The notes under the pieces were generated by a model. That model was not told the DNA's origin and made no database searches. It saw only the letters and a list, made by a program, of their open reading frames with translations. The position numbers and the translations under genes were made by a program. Positions 20,762-28,852 of a DNA stretch of 64,000 nt are shown one piece after another. The stretch is from Pectobacterium carotovorum (GTDB lineage: Bacteria > Pseudomonadota > Gammaproteobacteria > Enterobacterales > Enterobacteriaceae), in assembly GCA_016415585.1 (NCBI GenBank), contig CP066552.1:4402001-4466000 (forward strand), written 5' to 3'. Each line of letters begins with the position of its first letter. The first letter of the stretch is position 1.

Positions 20762-21424
20762 ATGAAAATTGGCATTATTGGCGCGGGTTTTGTCGGACGG
20801 GCGATCGCTAAACTGGCGATCCAAGCCGGACATCAAACCATGCTTAGCAACTCACGCGACCCTCAAACGCTTTTCAGCCTACGGCCGATGATTGGCTGCG
20901 ACATTGGCACCCCAACACAAGCCGCAGCGTTTGGCGATATTGTCGTTATCGCGGTTCCGCTCTCCGCTATCGGCAATCTTCCTGCGCAGGCATTACACGG
21001 TAAGTTAGCGATCGATGCCGTCAACTATTACCCAGAACGAGATGGCAGCGTGATAACGCTTGATGCACAGAAAACAACGACCAGTGAACTCCTGGCCGAG
21101 ACGTTACCCGGTGCAAAAATCATCAAAGCATTTAACGCGATCCCGATGACGGACCTGGAAAAAGACGGTTTATCCGCAGGTCATCCTAATCGACGAGCGC
21201 TACCGCTTGCGGGTGATGATTCTCAAGGAAAAGCGATGGTGGCTGAGCTTTATGACGCGTTCGGATTTGATGTGGTAGACGCTGGAGCTTTGTATGAAGG
21301 CTGGCGTTTTGAAAGAAACATGCCGTCTTACTGCGTACGGATGACAAAAGCAGAATTAACTACTGCGCTGGCGCTAGCCTCACGCAACACACGGCCAGTA
21401 CAGGATCTAGATAACGCGAGGTGA
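20762..21424 (+). CDS. NAD(P)-binding oxidoreductase, F420-dependent NADP reductase-like
   Basis: The 220-residue protein begins with a Rossmann motif GIIGAGFVGRAIA (residues 4-16) and has the NSRDP segment (30-34) that often follows in NADP-binding members of the F420H2:NADP oxidoreductase-like family (Pfam 03807 type). In bacteria without F420 such proteins are poorly characterised reductases. A ribosome site AAGGTG lies 7 bp upstream. It is divergent from the LysR gene, which probably controls it. The specific substrate cannot be told from sequence. Confidence 0.8.
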   Translation: MKIGIIGAGFVGRAIAKLAIQAGHQTMLSNSRDPQTLFSLRPMIGCDIGTPTQAAAFGDIVVIAVPLSAIGNLPAQALHGKLAIDAVNYYPERDGSVITLDAQKTTTSELLAETLPGAKIIKAFNAIPMTDLEKDGLSAGHPNRRALPLAGDDSQGKAMVAELYDAFGFDVVDAGALYEGWRFERNMPSYCVRMTKAELTTALALASRNTRPVQDLDNAR

Positions 21425-21439
21425 GGGATAACCGTGGAT

Positions 21440-21470
21440 AAAAAAATGCTGCTCCCCAAGGGAGCAGCAT
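21440..21470 (-). terminator. ilvC terminator
   Basis: On the minus strand a 9- to 10-bp stem (ATGCTGCTCCC / GGGAGCAGCAT with a short loop) is followed by TTTTTT. It lies 36 bp past the ilvC stop. Confidence 0.88.
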
Positions 21471-21506
21471 AGAAATCATCGTGTTTCGGTAAACGTCAAA
21501 ACAACA

Positions 21507-22985
21507 TTAACCCGCAACGGCGATACGCTTCATGTCTTTCATGTAACCGCGCAGCGTGTGTCCTACGGTTTCGATTGGGTGGTTACGGATAGCTTCGTTA
21601 ACATCACGCAGCTGTGCGTTGTCCACTTCGGTACCCGCGACCGCTTTGCCCAGATCGCCCGGTTGCAGAGATGCCATGAACGCATCTTTCAGCAATGGAA
21701 CAGCGGCATTAGCGAACAGGTAGTTACCGTATTCTGCAGTATCAGAGATAACCACGTTCATTTCATACAGACGCTTACGCGCAATGGTGTTGGCGATCAG
21801 CGGCAGCTCATGCAGTGATTCGTAGTAAGCCGACTCTTCGATGATGCCAGAGCTCACCATGGTTTCAAACGCCAGCTCAACGCCCGCTTTCACCATCGCA
21901 ACCATCAGCACGCCGTTATCAAAGTATTCCTGCTCAGCGATTTTACCGTCGAACTGCGGTGCGTTTTCGAATGCCGTTTTACCGGTCTCTTCACGCCAGG
22001 TCAGCAGTTTCACGTCATCGTTCGCCCAGTCAGCCATCATGCCACTGGAGAATTCGCCGGAGATGATGTCATCCATATGTTTCTGGAACAGCGGCGCCAT
22101 GATGCCTTTCAGCTGCTCAGACAGTGCGTAAGCACGCAGTTTCGCTGGGTTAGACAGGCGATCCATCATCAGCGTGATCCCGCCTTGCTTCAGCGCTTCG
22201 GTGATGGTTTCCCAGCCGAACTGAATCAGTTTTTCTGCATAAGCCGGATCGGTGCCTTCAGCAACCAGTTTGTCGAAGCTCAGCAGCGAGCCCGCTTGCA
22301 ACATACCACACAGAATAGTTTGCTCACCCATCAGGTCAGATTTCACTTCTGCAACGAAAGAAGATTGCAGAACGCCAGCACGGTGACCGCCGGTGGCCGC
22401 AGCCCAGGCTTTAGCGATGGCCATGCCTTCGCCTTTCGGATCGTTTTCTGGGTGAACCGCGATCAGCGTTGGCACGCCGAAACCACGTTTGTATTCTTCA
22501 CGTACTTCTGTACCTGGGCACTTCGGAGCCACCATCACAACGGTGATGTCTTTACGGATTTGCTCGCCCACTTCAACGATGTTGAAACCGTGAGAATAGC
22601 CCAGCGCTGCGCCCTGTTTCATCAGCGGTTGTACCGCCTGAACCACTGCGGAGTGCTGTTTGTCCGGTGTCAGGTTAACCACCAGATCAGCCTGCGGGAT
22701 CAGACCTTCGTATGTACCAACGGTGAAGCCGTTTTCGGTCGCTTTGCGCCATGATGCGCGTTTTTCGGCAATCGCTTCAGCACGCAGGGCGTAAGCGATA
22801 TCCAGACCAGAATCGCGCATGTTCAGACCCTGGTTCAGCCCCTGAGCACCACAGCCGACGATCACCACTTTCTTCCCTTTCAGGTAGCTCGCCTCATCGG
22901 CAAATTCATCACGCCCCATAAAGCGGCACTTGCCCAATTGCTCCAGCTGCTGACGCAGGTTTAATGTGTTGAAATAGTTAGCCAT
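21507..22985 (-). CDS. ilvC: Ketol-acid reductoisomerase (long, class II)
   Basis: NADPH- and Mg-dependent enzyme that isomerises and reduces acetolactate and acetohydroxybutyrate in valine, leucine and isoleucine synthesis. From ATG 22985 ([18 protein letters not shown]) it has 492 residues, the enterobacterial class II length with a duplicated C-terminal domain. The cofactor site is [13 protein letters not shown] and the [17 protein letters not shown] segment is conserved. A 23-residue upstream in-frame extension is rejected. Divergent from its activator gene ilvY. Confidence 0.97.
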   Translation of the reverse strand: MANYFNTLNLRQQLEQLGKCRFMGRDEFADEASYLKGKKVVIVGCGAQGLNQGLNMRDSGLDIAYALRAEAIAEKRASWRKATENGFTVGTYEGLIPQADLVVNLTPDKQHSAVVQAVQPLMKQGAALGYSHGFNIVEVGEQIRKDITVVMVAPKCPGTEVREEYKRGFGVPTLIAVHPENDPKGEGMAIAKAWAAATGGHRAGVLQSSFVAEVKSDLMGEQTILCGMLQAGSLLSFDKLVAEGTDPAYAEKLIQFGWETITEALKQGGITLMMDRLSNPAKLRAYALSEQLKGIMAPLFQKHMDDIISGEFSSGMMADWANDDVKLLTWREETGKTAFENAPQFDGKIAEQEYFDNGVLMVAMVKAGVELAFETMVSSGIIEESAYYESLHELPLIANTIARKRLYEMNVVISDTAEYGNYLFANAAVPLLKDAFMASLQPGDLGKAVAGTEVDNAQLRDVNEAIRNHPIETVGHTLRGYMKDMKRIAVAG

Positions 22986-23189
22986 GTTGTGCTCCGTATA
23001 CGGTTTTGTTTGTCTATTATTCGTAAAAAGGATTCCCGTCAGATGGGAATTCACTATGACCCCATCATATGACAGGAATTGCGTTGCTTAAATTGATATA
23101 TTAACAACGTCACATTGCACTATTTGCAAGATCAAAAGCGGTTGCAAGATAAAAAGCGGCTGCAAGATAAAAAACGGGGCCTGCATCGC
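22986..23189. promoter_or_regulatory. ilvC-ilvY divergent control region
   Basis: IlvY of enterobacteria binds between these genes and activates ilvC when acetolactate or acetohydroxybutyrate is bound. TTGC-containing dyads are visible around 23075-23090 and at 23113-23128 (ATTGCACTATTTGCAA) and fit LysR-type T-N11-A sites. The exact operators are not proven from sequence. The ilvY-proximal side contains three tandem 18-bp repeats (23124-23177), each beginning TTGCAAGAT or CTGCAAGAT. Confidence 0.5.
23124..23177. repeat. Three tandem 18-bp repeats in the ilvY leader
   Basis: Units at 23124-23141, 23142-23159 and 23160-23177 follow the pattern (T/C)TGCAAGATNAAAANCGG, differing at two to three positions. 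Each starts with a TTGCAA-like half site similar to the IlvY operator half. Because 18 is a multiple of three, the array stays open in the ilvY frame and could encode LQDKKR repeats if an upstream TTG at 23115 were used. Confidence 0.85.
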
Positions 23190-24080
23190 ATGGATTTACG
23201 TGATCTCAAATTATTCCTGCACCTCGCGGAAAGCCGACACTTTGGCCGTACCGCCAAGGCGATGCACATCAGCCCGTCCACGCTGTCGCGGCAAATTCAG
23301 CGGCTGGAAGAGGATTTAGGGCAGACGCTGTTTCTGCGTGATAACCGTACCGTACAGCTCACCGATGCCGGAGAGCACCTAAAGCTGTTCGCCCAGCAAA
23401 CGCTGCTGCAATACCAGCAGCTACGCCACACGATAGACCAGCATGGGCCGTCATTAAGCGGCGAACTGCGGATCTTCTGTTCCGTCACCGCCGCCTACAG
23501 CCACCTGCCGCCGATTCTGGATCGCTTTCGGGCGCTGCACCCGCTGGTAGAAATTAAGCTGACAACCGGCGATGCCGCTGATGCCGTTGAGAAAATTCAG
23601 TCGAATGATGGGGATTTAGGGATTGCAGGACGCCCGGAGGCGCTCCCGGCCAGCGTTGACTTCATGCCGCTCGATAAGCTGCCTCTGGCGTTGATTATCC
23701 CGGCACTTCCTTGCCCCGTGCAGTCGCTGGTGCGGCAAACAGACCCAGACTGGTCGCAGATTCCATTCATCCTGCCGGAACACGGTCCGGTGCGTAAGCG
23801 CATCGATCTGTGGTTCCGACGCAACCACATCACCAATCCGCAAATTTACGCCACCATCTCCGGGCATGAAGCGATGGTATCGATGGTCGCGCTGGGCTGC
23901 GGCATCGCGCTGATTCCCAACGTCGTGCTGGAGAACAGCCCAGAACCGGTACGCAACCGCGTTTCTGTCCTTGTCGAACAGGTGATGGAACCGCTAGAAC
24001 TCGGCGTGTGCGTACAGAAAAAACGGCTTAGCGAACCGCTGATTGCCGCCTTTTGGGACATATTACAGGACACGCCATGA
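23190..24080 (+). CDS. ilvY: HTH-type transcriptional activator IlvY
   Basis: LysR-type activator of ilvC. From ATG 23190 (MDLRDLKLFLHLAESRHFG) the product is 296 residues, the family length. The winged helix includes FGRTAKAMHISPSTLSRQIQRLE. The frame is open 25 codons further upstream through the tandem repeat array, but that extension has no family counterpart and would start at TTG. The stop codon overlaps the start of the next gene (ATGA), so the secreted LprI-like protein downstream may be co-translated. Confidence 0.93.
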   Translation: MDLRDLKLFLHLAESRHFGRTAKAMHISPSTLSRQIQRLEEDLGQTLFLRDNRTVQLTDAGEHLKLFAQQTLLQYQQLRHTIDQHGPSLSGELRIFCSVTAAYSHLPPILDRFRALHPLVEIKLTTGDAADAVEKIQSNDGDLGIAGRPEALPASVDFMPLDKLPLALIIPALPCPVQSLVRQTDPDWSQIPFILPEHGPVRKRIDLWFRRNHITNPQIYATISGHEAMVSMVALGCGIALIPNVVLENSPEPVRNRVSVLVEQVMEPLELGVCVQKKRLSEPLIAAFWDILQDTP

Positions 24081-24877
24081 AGATAGCCTTCACTGCCCTC
24101 ATCGCCGCAGCGGTGACGTTAGCCTCCCTCTGCCACACTGCGCAAGCCGCCAGTTTTCCCTGCGAAAAAGCCGCCTCAGCGCAGGAGAAGCTGATTTGCG
24201 CCAGCCCGCTGCTCGGACAGTTGGATGAAGAACTGGCACAGGCATGGAAGACCTCCCGTGCGTCCCTGACAGCGTACGACAACAGCACACCGTGGGAAAA
24301 AACGCTCAACCAGTTTCAACGCAGTTGGCTGACCACACGCGATCAATGCAAAGACGAAGACTGTCTGCGCCAACGCTATCAGCAGCAGTTAAACCGGCTG
24401 CGCTATCTGAATGACATCGCGCAGCACGCACTCCCTTCACCGATTACGCCGGTGAAAAATACGTCCTGCTTCCACGGTTCATTCAGCTATGAGTATGTGA
24501 TGTCAGGGCTTTCTGCCGAAGAGTACCGCGAGTTGGGTGATTATTTTCGGGAAATGTATGACCAGAAAGCGCCCTACCACGCCGTCAGCCTGACGATGAC
24601 CAACCAGCGCGGCAAGATTGAGGGCGGCGCATCCATTGCATTCCGCTACGGTAACAAGCTGGATGATTCTGCCTTCACGGCCCGTCAGATGAGCGATGTA
24701 CAAGCGATTGGCAAAGGCGAAAGCAGCTTCGGCCAGCAGGTGAAAATACTGCTCACCTGCATTGACGATGATCATCTGCAAATCGCCACCTTCGGCAGCA
24801 ATCGGGAAGAAGGTTACCTGTTTAACTATTTGCTGGAGCGCGATAAAAACCCACTGGAGCAGCAGAAAACGCCGTAG
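24077..24877 (+). CDS. Secreted LprI-like (DUF1311) protein
   Basis: The 266-residue product has a signal peptide ending at TAQA (about residue 24) and then an N-terminal DUF1311/LprI domain: Cys29 and Cys41 (LICASPLLGQLDEELAQAW), then WLTTRDQCKDEDCLRQRYQQ. This cysteine pattern is that of the LprI lysozyme-inhibitor family. The remaining ~160 residues have no motif I recognise. Its ATG overlaps the ilvY stop by four bases, suggesting coupling to ilvY. It is a periplasmic protein by inference; lysozyme inhibition is a family-level suggestion only. Confidence 0.8.
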   Translation: MKIAFTALIAAAVTLASLCHTAQAASFPCEKAASAQEKLICASPLLGQLDEELAQAWKTSRASLTAYDNSTPWEKTLNQFQRSWLTTRDQCKDEDCLRQRYQQQLNRLRYLNDIAQHALPSPITPVKNTSCFHGSFSYEYVMSGLSAEEYRELGDYFREMYDQKAPYHAVSLTMTNQRGKIEGGASIAFRYGNKLDDSAFTARQMSDVQAIGKGESSFGQQVKILLTCIDDDHLQIATFGSNREEGYLFNYLLERDKNPLEQQKTP

Positions 24878-24895
24878 CGTTGGCTCACTTTGGCT

Positions 24896-25639
24896 CTAGC
24901 GTTCAAACCACTTATCCGGCGAAAATGCCCGCGTATCGGACTCCGTTTCCTGCGCGGCTTTCTTCATGGTCTCGACATTCATCAGGTAATGATAGAGCGG
25001 TTCAAGCTGGGTAAAACCCTGTGACAGAACCGTCACCAGGTCACCGGAAAACAGCGCGTCCATATCCTGTCGGGTACATATCGCAGCAAACGACTTACGG
25101 TTATACCAGTCAGCCAGCTCCGGATCCTGACCTTTAATCAGCGGGCGTTTGTAGCTTTCGCCTTCCAGCGTGAAGGTATTGCCTAAACAACTCGCCACTT
25201 CAAGAAACTGTGACGGATTCCCGCGCAGCGTCTGACGGAACAGGTCCATCGTATTACGCGTCGCGCTGTAATAGCCCAGCCCGTAACGCCAGGTATCCGG
25301 CGTGATTTCAAAGAAATACACCGGCGCGTCCGTCCAGTCCTTACGTGTCCGTTTGAAAGTGAGCCACATATGGCTGCGATAACGTGATTTATCGTGAGAA
25401 AAGCGCGTGTCGCGGTGAATACGGGAGAGCGTTTTGCCGATGGCAGGACGCGTTTCAAAATGGTCGTCAATCTGCAACATGGTCAGACTGAGCTCATCCA
25501 CCAGCGTACGGAACGGCGCAACCAGTTGCTCGTCGTAAATTGCACGATGCTCGTCAAACCACGCTTTATCGTTGTACTGACGCACCTGCTGAAGAAACGT
25601 TAAACCCGCTTGAGAAAAACCTGTGAACTGCGTTGCCAT
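24896..25639 (-). CDS. DUF2461 (TIGR02453) family protein
   Basis: A 247-residue cytoplasmic protein with the hallmarks of DUF2461: GFSQAGLTFLQQVRQYNDKAWF near the start (in two conserved parts), SRIHRDTRFSHDKSRYRSH in the middle, and PVYFFEITPDTWRYGLGYY. The biochemical function of the family is unknown. A second copy of its first 18 codons and upstream region lies 4.1 kb away at 29722-29775, marking the far edge of an inserted islet. Ancestrally this gene probably lay directly downstream of ilvA. Confidence 0.88.
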   Translation of the reverse strand: MATQFTGFSQAGLTFLQQVRQYNDKAWFDEHRAIYDEQLVAPFRTLVDELSLTMLQIDDHFETRPAIGKTLSRIHRDTRFSHDKSRYRSHMWLTFKRTRKDWTDAPVYFFEITPDTWRYGLGYYSATRNTMDLFRQTLRGNPSQFLEVASCLGNTFTLEGESYKRPLIKGQDPELADWYNRKSFAAICTRQDMDALFSGDLVTVLSQGFTQLEPLYHYLMNVETMKKAAQETESDTRAFSPDKWFER

Positions 25640-25707
25640 AAAGAAATGCCATCCCTGTTGCTGTCAGATGGCATTAAAGATAACGCCGCCGACGGTGAAA
25701 CACCATC
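25586..25707. repeat. Direct repeat, right-hand boundary partner A of the T6SS islet
   Basis: These ~122 bp recur at 29722-29843 in the same orientation, with two differences noticed (at the equivalents of 25622 and 25696). The repeat covers codons 1-18 of the DUF2461 gene, its start region, and a palindrome (GCCGCCGACGG...ACCATC). The two copies enclose about 4.0 kb of AT-rich accessory genes. Confidence 0.92.
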
Positions 25708-26063
25708 AGCGGTGGAAGGCCATATTCTACCGTGACAACAAGGCAATCAACCTAGTCTTATTAACGTTAGTCACGCATGACGGCACTTCACCACCCAAAC
25801 CAACATATTTTTTATTTTCCCAAAGGAGGAATAAGGGCTCCCTGCTGACCTTCTACAAACGTTAACCATTTTATAATTACCGTTTTTCTTCACGGACTCC
25901 CCCAGAATACATCTATGTGATTTATTTCTGAGGCGTCATAGGCAAATAACCGTAGGATTTGACTTAATTTAGAACATACCACTGCAACCAATATGTTAAC
26001 ATTAGTATAATTTAATCTCGATAATTATTAACAACAAAATATCTGTAACAAGGCAATCATATA
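25708..26063. other. AT-rich islet edge without a gene
   Basis: No convincing coding frame is seen. The stretch is AT-rich compared with the housekeeping genes on either side and includes AGGAGG at 25824-25829 without a following open frame. AATTTAGAACATA and TATAATTTAATC elements near 25970-26020 could be a promoter for the lipoprotein gene that begins at 26064. Confidence 0.4.
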
Positions 26064-26963
26064 ATGAAGACAGCATTAAAAGTTGGGTTAATCGGTATTG
26101 TCGTCCTTTCCGTTTCTGCTTGTGATAGTTTAGATCCAACCAGTCAGAAAGGCGTATTTTATTACAGCAACCCCACTGCCAGTAACCTTACATTTAAGGT
26201 TGATGGAAAAAATTATGATGTTTTACCGAATCATCGCGACACGATAAAACTTTCACCAGGCAAACATATATTAGAAAATAGCAAAGGTGAGAGTTTTTCA
26301 TTCATGGTTTTTGATAATAACAACGGTGGAATTATCAATCCCAATAATTATACTTATTATACGTTATCAGAAGCTTATGCTGTCGAAGGCAAGGAAAAAA
26401 GATTTAACCCCATGACCTATGAGGTAATGATTAATGGTCACCAATTAGAGATGGCTGTCAGAAGCGCCAATGCTTCTGTAATTGATGCAAACATGTTCAA
26501 ATGTACCTATCAATTAGGCGAAGTATTTCCTGAATCAATCACCGTCCATGATAGAACATCGAGTGGTAACATCCAATCTAAATGCTTTGATAAGCCAGAG
26601 TTAGTCGAATACATTGCAGAGGTATATGGTGAGAACCTTGCGGCTAATTCTATCGAAGAAAAAAATAAAGACTCCATAAATATGGTATTTAGTTATGATG
26701 TTCCTGCCACGAATGGGCTTAACCCTAGTATTCAGGCACCAGCAGAAAAACTAGTAGAGCTATTAAAAAACCTAAAAGAAACTGATGACACCGCTATTCA
26801 TGAAAAATTAAGAAAACAATTCACTCAACTGAACATTGATCTAGTAAAAGCCTCTACCAGTACCAGAAAAACATCCTCCCACTCCGTTGAGCAAAATGAG
26901 AAATATAACGATTTCATTCATCAAACAGGATATTTATTCAGCTATGGTATTTTGGCTAAATAA
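26064..26963 (+). CDS. Uncharacterised lipoprotein
   Basis: A 299-residue product with a lipoprotein signal peptide: positively charged start, hydrophobic core, and lipobox VSAC with the lipidated Cys20. The next residue is Asp21, which in enterobacteria is the classical inner-membrane retention signal. The mature part has a beta-rich first half (FYYSNPTASNLTFKVDGKNY, then LSPGKHILENSKGES) and a charged helical C-terminal half. No family is recognised. It is AT-rich, faces away from the T6SS genes, and lies inside the direct-repeat-bounded islet, so it probably arrived with them. AAGGCAATC before the start gives a modest ribosome site. Confidence 0.75.
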   Translation: MKTALKVGLIGIVVLSVSACDSLDPTSQKGVFYYSNPTASNLTFKVDGKNYDVLPNHRDTIKLSPGKHILENSKGESFSFMVFDNNNGGIINPNNYTYYTLSEAYAVEGKEKRFNPMTYEVMINGHQLEMAVRSANASVIDANMFKCTYQLGEVFPESITVHDRTSSGNIQSKCFDKPELVEYIAEVYGENLAANSIEEKNKDSINMVFSYDVPATNGLNPSIQAPAEKLVELLKNLKETDDTAIHEKLRKQFTQLNIDLVKASTSTRKTSSHSVEQNEKYNDFIHQTGYLFSYGILAK

Positions 26964-26979
26964 TTAAATTTTATTTTTA

Positions 26980-27009
26980 CACAAAGGCCATAATGAAATG
27001 GCCTTTGTG
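26980..27009. terminator. Hairpin after the lipoprotein gene
   Basis: A perfect 12-bp inverted repeat CACAAAGGCCAT / ATGGCCTTTGTG with a 6-nt loop begins 17 bp after the stop codon. There is no T run on either side, so termination is probable but not certain. Confidence 0.55.
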
Positions 27010-27112
27010 ATAATAACATAGAAATAAGTATATATTTCACCCCCCTCATCCTTAAATAATCCGTATGAGAAACACCGTCGGCGGTGTTACACACTTATCC
27101 AAGGGATAAGTA

Positions 27113-27553
27113 TTAAGGGATATTGAGTTCACCGTCTAGCGACTCGATCCGTCTGTAGTTTTCGACCGCCTCGCAAAGGCTTTTATCTGAGAAATAAATA
27201 GGGCTATCTTTAATATACGGGTGTACTTTATACGCACAACGATGGACAACATAATTTTTCCACGCGGCTTGATCTGTTTTGAAGAGCTTAACTGCACTTT
27301 CCTCATCTTCCATAGTAATAAGTGTGGACAGAAAGCTTATTACTTCTTTATTTTTTTGTTCTAGTTTTTCTGTAGAATCGGCAAGCATTCGCTCAATACA
27401 AATATCCACTTCGTGATAGCTTTTCCCTTTCATAATATCTTTACATAATATTTTTTCCATCGAATCTAATTTACTCCAGTAAATCTCACCAAATGCAGGC
27501 GATATACCGTTCACCGCAAATAGCATCAACATACATAAATAGACATTTTTCAT
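27113..27553 (-). CDS. LprI-like periplasmic protein, second immunity copy
   Basis: A 146-residue secreted protein: signal peptide MKNVYLCMLMLFAVNGISPA, then FGEIYWSKLDSMEKILC, and a C-terminal LprI/DUF1311 pattern (QAAWKNYVVHRCAY, then SLCEAVENYRRIESLDGELN). It is a tandem duplicate of the gene at 27687: the first ~30 and last ~20 residues are almost identical while the middle has diverged. LprI proteins are known as lysozyme inhibitors, which fits immunity to a muramidase effector. It is preceded by the degenerate tail of another effector gene that it overlaps by ATGA. Immunity function is inferred. Confidence 0.78.
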   Translation of the reverse strand: MKNVYLCMLMLFAVNGISPAFGEIYWSKLDSMEKILCKDIMKGKSYHEVDICIERMLADSTEKLEQKNKEVISFLSTLITMEDEESAVKLFKTDQAAWKNYVVHRCAYKVHPYIKDSPIYFSDKSLCEAVENYRRIESLDGELNIP

Positions 27554-27630
27554 TTTTTCATCCTTAAATAACCCGCTCGATTTCTTCCTGCCTCAAATCT
27601 CAATAAATAAGCATCAGTCTCTATTTTATT
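27550..27630 (-). pseudogene. 3' remnant of a second muramidase effector gene
   Basis: Translated on the minus strand, this stretch reads IETDAYLLRFEAG followed by RNRAGYLRMKK and a stop, matching the last ~25 residues of the intact effector (IENEPELLKYEAARNRAGYL, then RMKK). It ends in the same ATGA overlap with the downstream LprI-like gene. Upstream of about 27630 the similarity stops at the palindromic repeat. So the duplicated unit was effector-tail plus immunity gene, and the effector body has been lost. Confidence 0.8.
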
Positions 27631-27661
27631 TACGCCGTCTATGAAACACCATCGGCGGCGT
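27631..27661. repeat. Copy of the GCCGCCGA-type palindrome inside the islet
   Basis: ACGCCG at 27632 and CGGCGGCG at 27653 with GAAACACCAT between them repeat the hairpin found after ilvA (29819-29851) and before DUF2461 (25682-25714). A fourth, shorter form (AACACCGTCGGCGGTGTT) lies at 27071-27088. Each LprI-like gene is thus followed by a version of the same hairpin. Confidence 0.75.
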
Positions 27662-27686
27662 GACACACTTATCCAAAGGATGAGCA

Positions 27687-28127
27687 TTAAGGGATATTAA
27701 GCTCACCTTCTAGCGACTCGATCCGTCTGTAATTTTCTACAGCATGGCAAAGACGATGACTGGAAAAATAAATAGGACTATCTTTTATGAATACCAATTG
27801 TTTATATGAACAACGGCTATCAATATAATCTTTCCACGCAGCTTGCTCCATCTTTAAAAACTTAGAAAGATCTTCAAAATTTTCAAAAGATTCAAGTTTA
27901 GATAAATCATCTGTTATTTCTTTATTCCTCTTCTCCAGTTTTTCTGTCGAATCCGAGAGCATCAGATTAATACATAGATCAACTTTATTATAACCGCCCT
28001 CTTTCATCAGATCTTTACATAGCGTTTTTTCCATTACGTCCAGTTTGCTCCAGTAAATCTCGCCAAACGCAGGCGATATACCGCTTACAGAAAATAGCAT
28101 CAACATACATAAATAGACATTTTTCAT
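27687..28127 (-). CDS. LprI-like periplasmic protein, first immunity copy
   Basis: A 146-residue secreted protein with signal peptide (MKNVYLCMLMLFSVSGISPA), mature start FGEIYWSKLDVMEKTLC, and C-terminal LprI pattern QAAWKDYIDSRCSY then LCHAVENYRRIESLEGELN. Four cysteines of the mature part are conserved with the neighbouring copy. The ATG overlaps the stop of the muramidase gene (ATGA), the tight coupling typical of effector-immunity pairs. Because LprI-family proteins can inhibit lysozymes in the periplasm, I infer that it neutralises the muramidase encoded immediately upstream. Not experimentally shown here. Confidence 0.8.
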   Translation of the reverse strand: MKNVYLCMLMLFSVSGISPAFGEIYWSKLDVMEKTLCKDLMKEGGYNKVDLCINLMLSDSTEKLEKRNKEITDDLSKLESFENFEDLSKFLKMEQAAWKDYIDSRCSYKQLVFIKDSPIYFSSHRLCHAVENYRRIESLEGELNIP

Positions 28128-28714
28128 TTTTTCATCCTTAAATAGCCCGCTCGATTTCTTGCAGCCTCATATTTTAGCAACTCAGGCTCATTCTCTATAA
28201 ACTTTATTAACAGATCGATATCATTTTTTGCGGCAACAGGAATCGTCTTCCTTCCAGGAATCCCTTGATAGGCAAGATCCACCAGAATATCTCTGATAGC
28301 AGGGTGAAGCTCATTCCAGTTCGCCCTATCAGGTACATTAGCGGAATAATCTGCGTATCGATTTTTCGCTATTTTTATATACCCACCATAAATCATATTA
28401 AACAAATCCACCTGCTGTTGATGTGTAATCACACCAATTTTTCCTTTGTACTCTTTCACGAAAGTGGCGGCAGCACTGCTCTTTAATCCAGCCGCCGTCA
28501 CTATTAAACTCGTTTTTTCACTTCCAATACCAATTCTGAGCATATCCGAATAAATTTCGCCCTTGGTTCTCTTCCCCATGTCATAACCCCGCCCCAGTGT
28601 CACACCTGATTCAGGATTTCCCGGCCAGTGAATGACTCGGCTAAAAAAAGGGCTACCAGAGACATCATCCCCCTCTCCATCGAAGGTTATTTGTCCTTGA
28701 GGTACTCTTAGCAT
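28124..28714 (-). CDS. Pesticin/T4-lysozyme-like muramidase, probable T6SS effector
   Basis: A 196-residue protein with no signal peptide. Its N-terminal part carries the arrangement seen in pesticin-type lysozymes: a Glu in FDGEGDD (Glu14), and Thr39 and Asp45 in GVTLGRGYDMG, the Thr-Asp spacing of six being the same as in the pesticin Glu/Thr/Asp triad. FFSRVIHWPGNPESG leads into that motif. It should cleave the glycan strand of peptidoglycan. It lies downstream of hcp and overlaps an LprI-type (lysozyme-inhibitor) gene by ATGA, which points to a type VI effector with cognate immunity. AAGGAA lies before the ATG. The small size suits carriage in the Hcp tube; that is inference. Confidence 0.75.
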   Translation of the reverse strand: MLRVPQGQITFDGEGDDVSGSPFFSRVIHWPGNPESGVTLGRGYDMGKRTKGEIYSDMLRIGIGSEKTSLIVTAAGLKSSAAATFVKEYKGKIGVITHQQQVDLFNMIYGGYIKIAKNRYADYSANVPDRANWNELHPAIRDILVDLAYQGIPGRKTIPVAAKNDIDLLIKFIENEPELLKYEAARNRAGYLRMKK

Positions 28715-28790
28715 TGAGTAAATTCCTTTTTATTAATACGTAGCGCCAATGTACAAAATTATTTAGCATCTCTTTCGGTTAGTGATTAAT

Positions 28791-28831
28791 CAATAAAAAC
28801 AGCCACAAATAACATAATTATCAATGGCTGT
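28791..28831 (-). terminator. Terminator-like hairpin between hcp and the muramidase gene
   Basis: On the minus strand ACAGCCA and TGGCTGT form a 7-bp stem with a 19-nt loop, followed by TTTTTATT. It lies just after the hcp stop, so it could lower the amount of effector transcript relative to hcp. Confidence 0.5.
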
Positions 28832-28852
28832 ATGTTTTATTGCCAAATAAAA

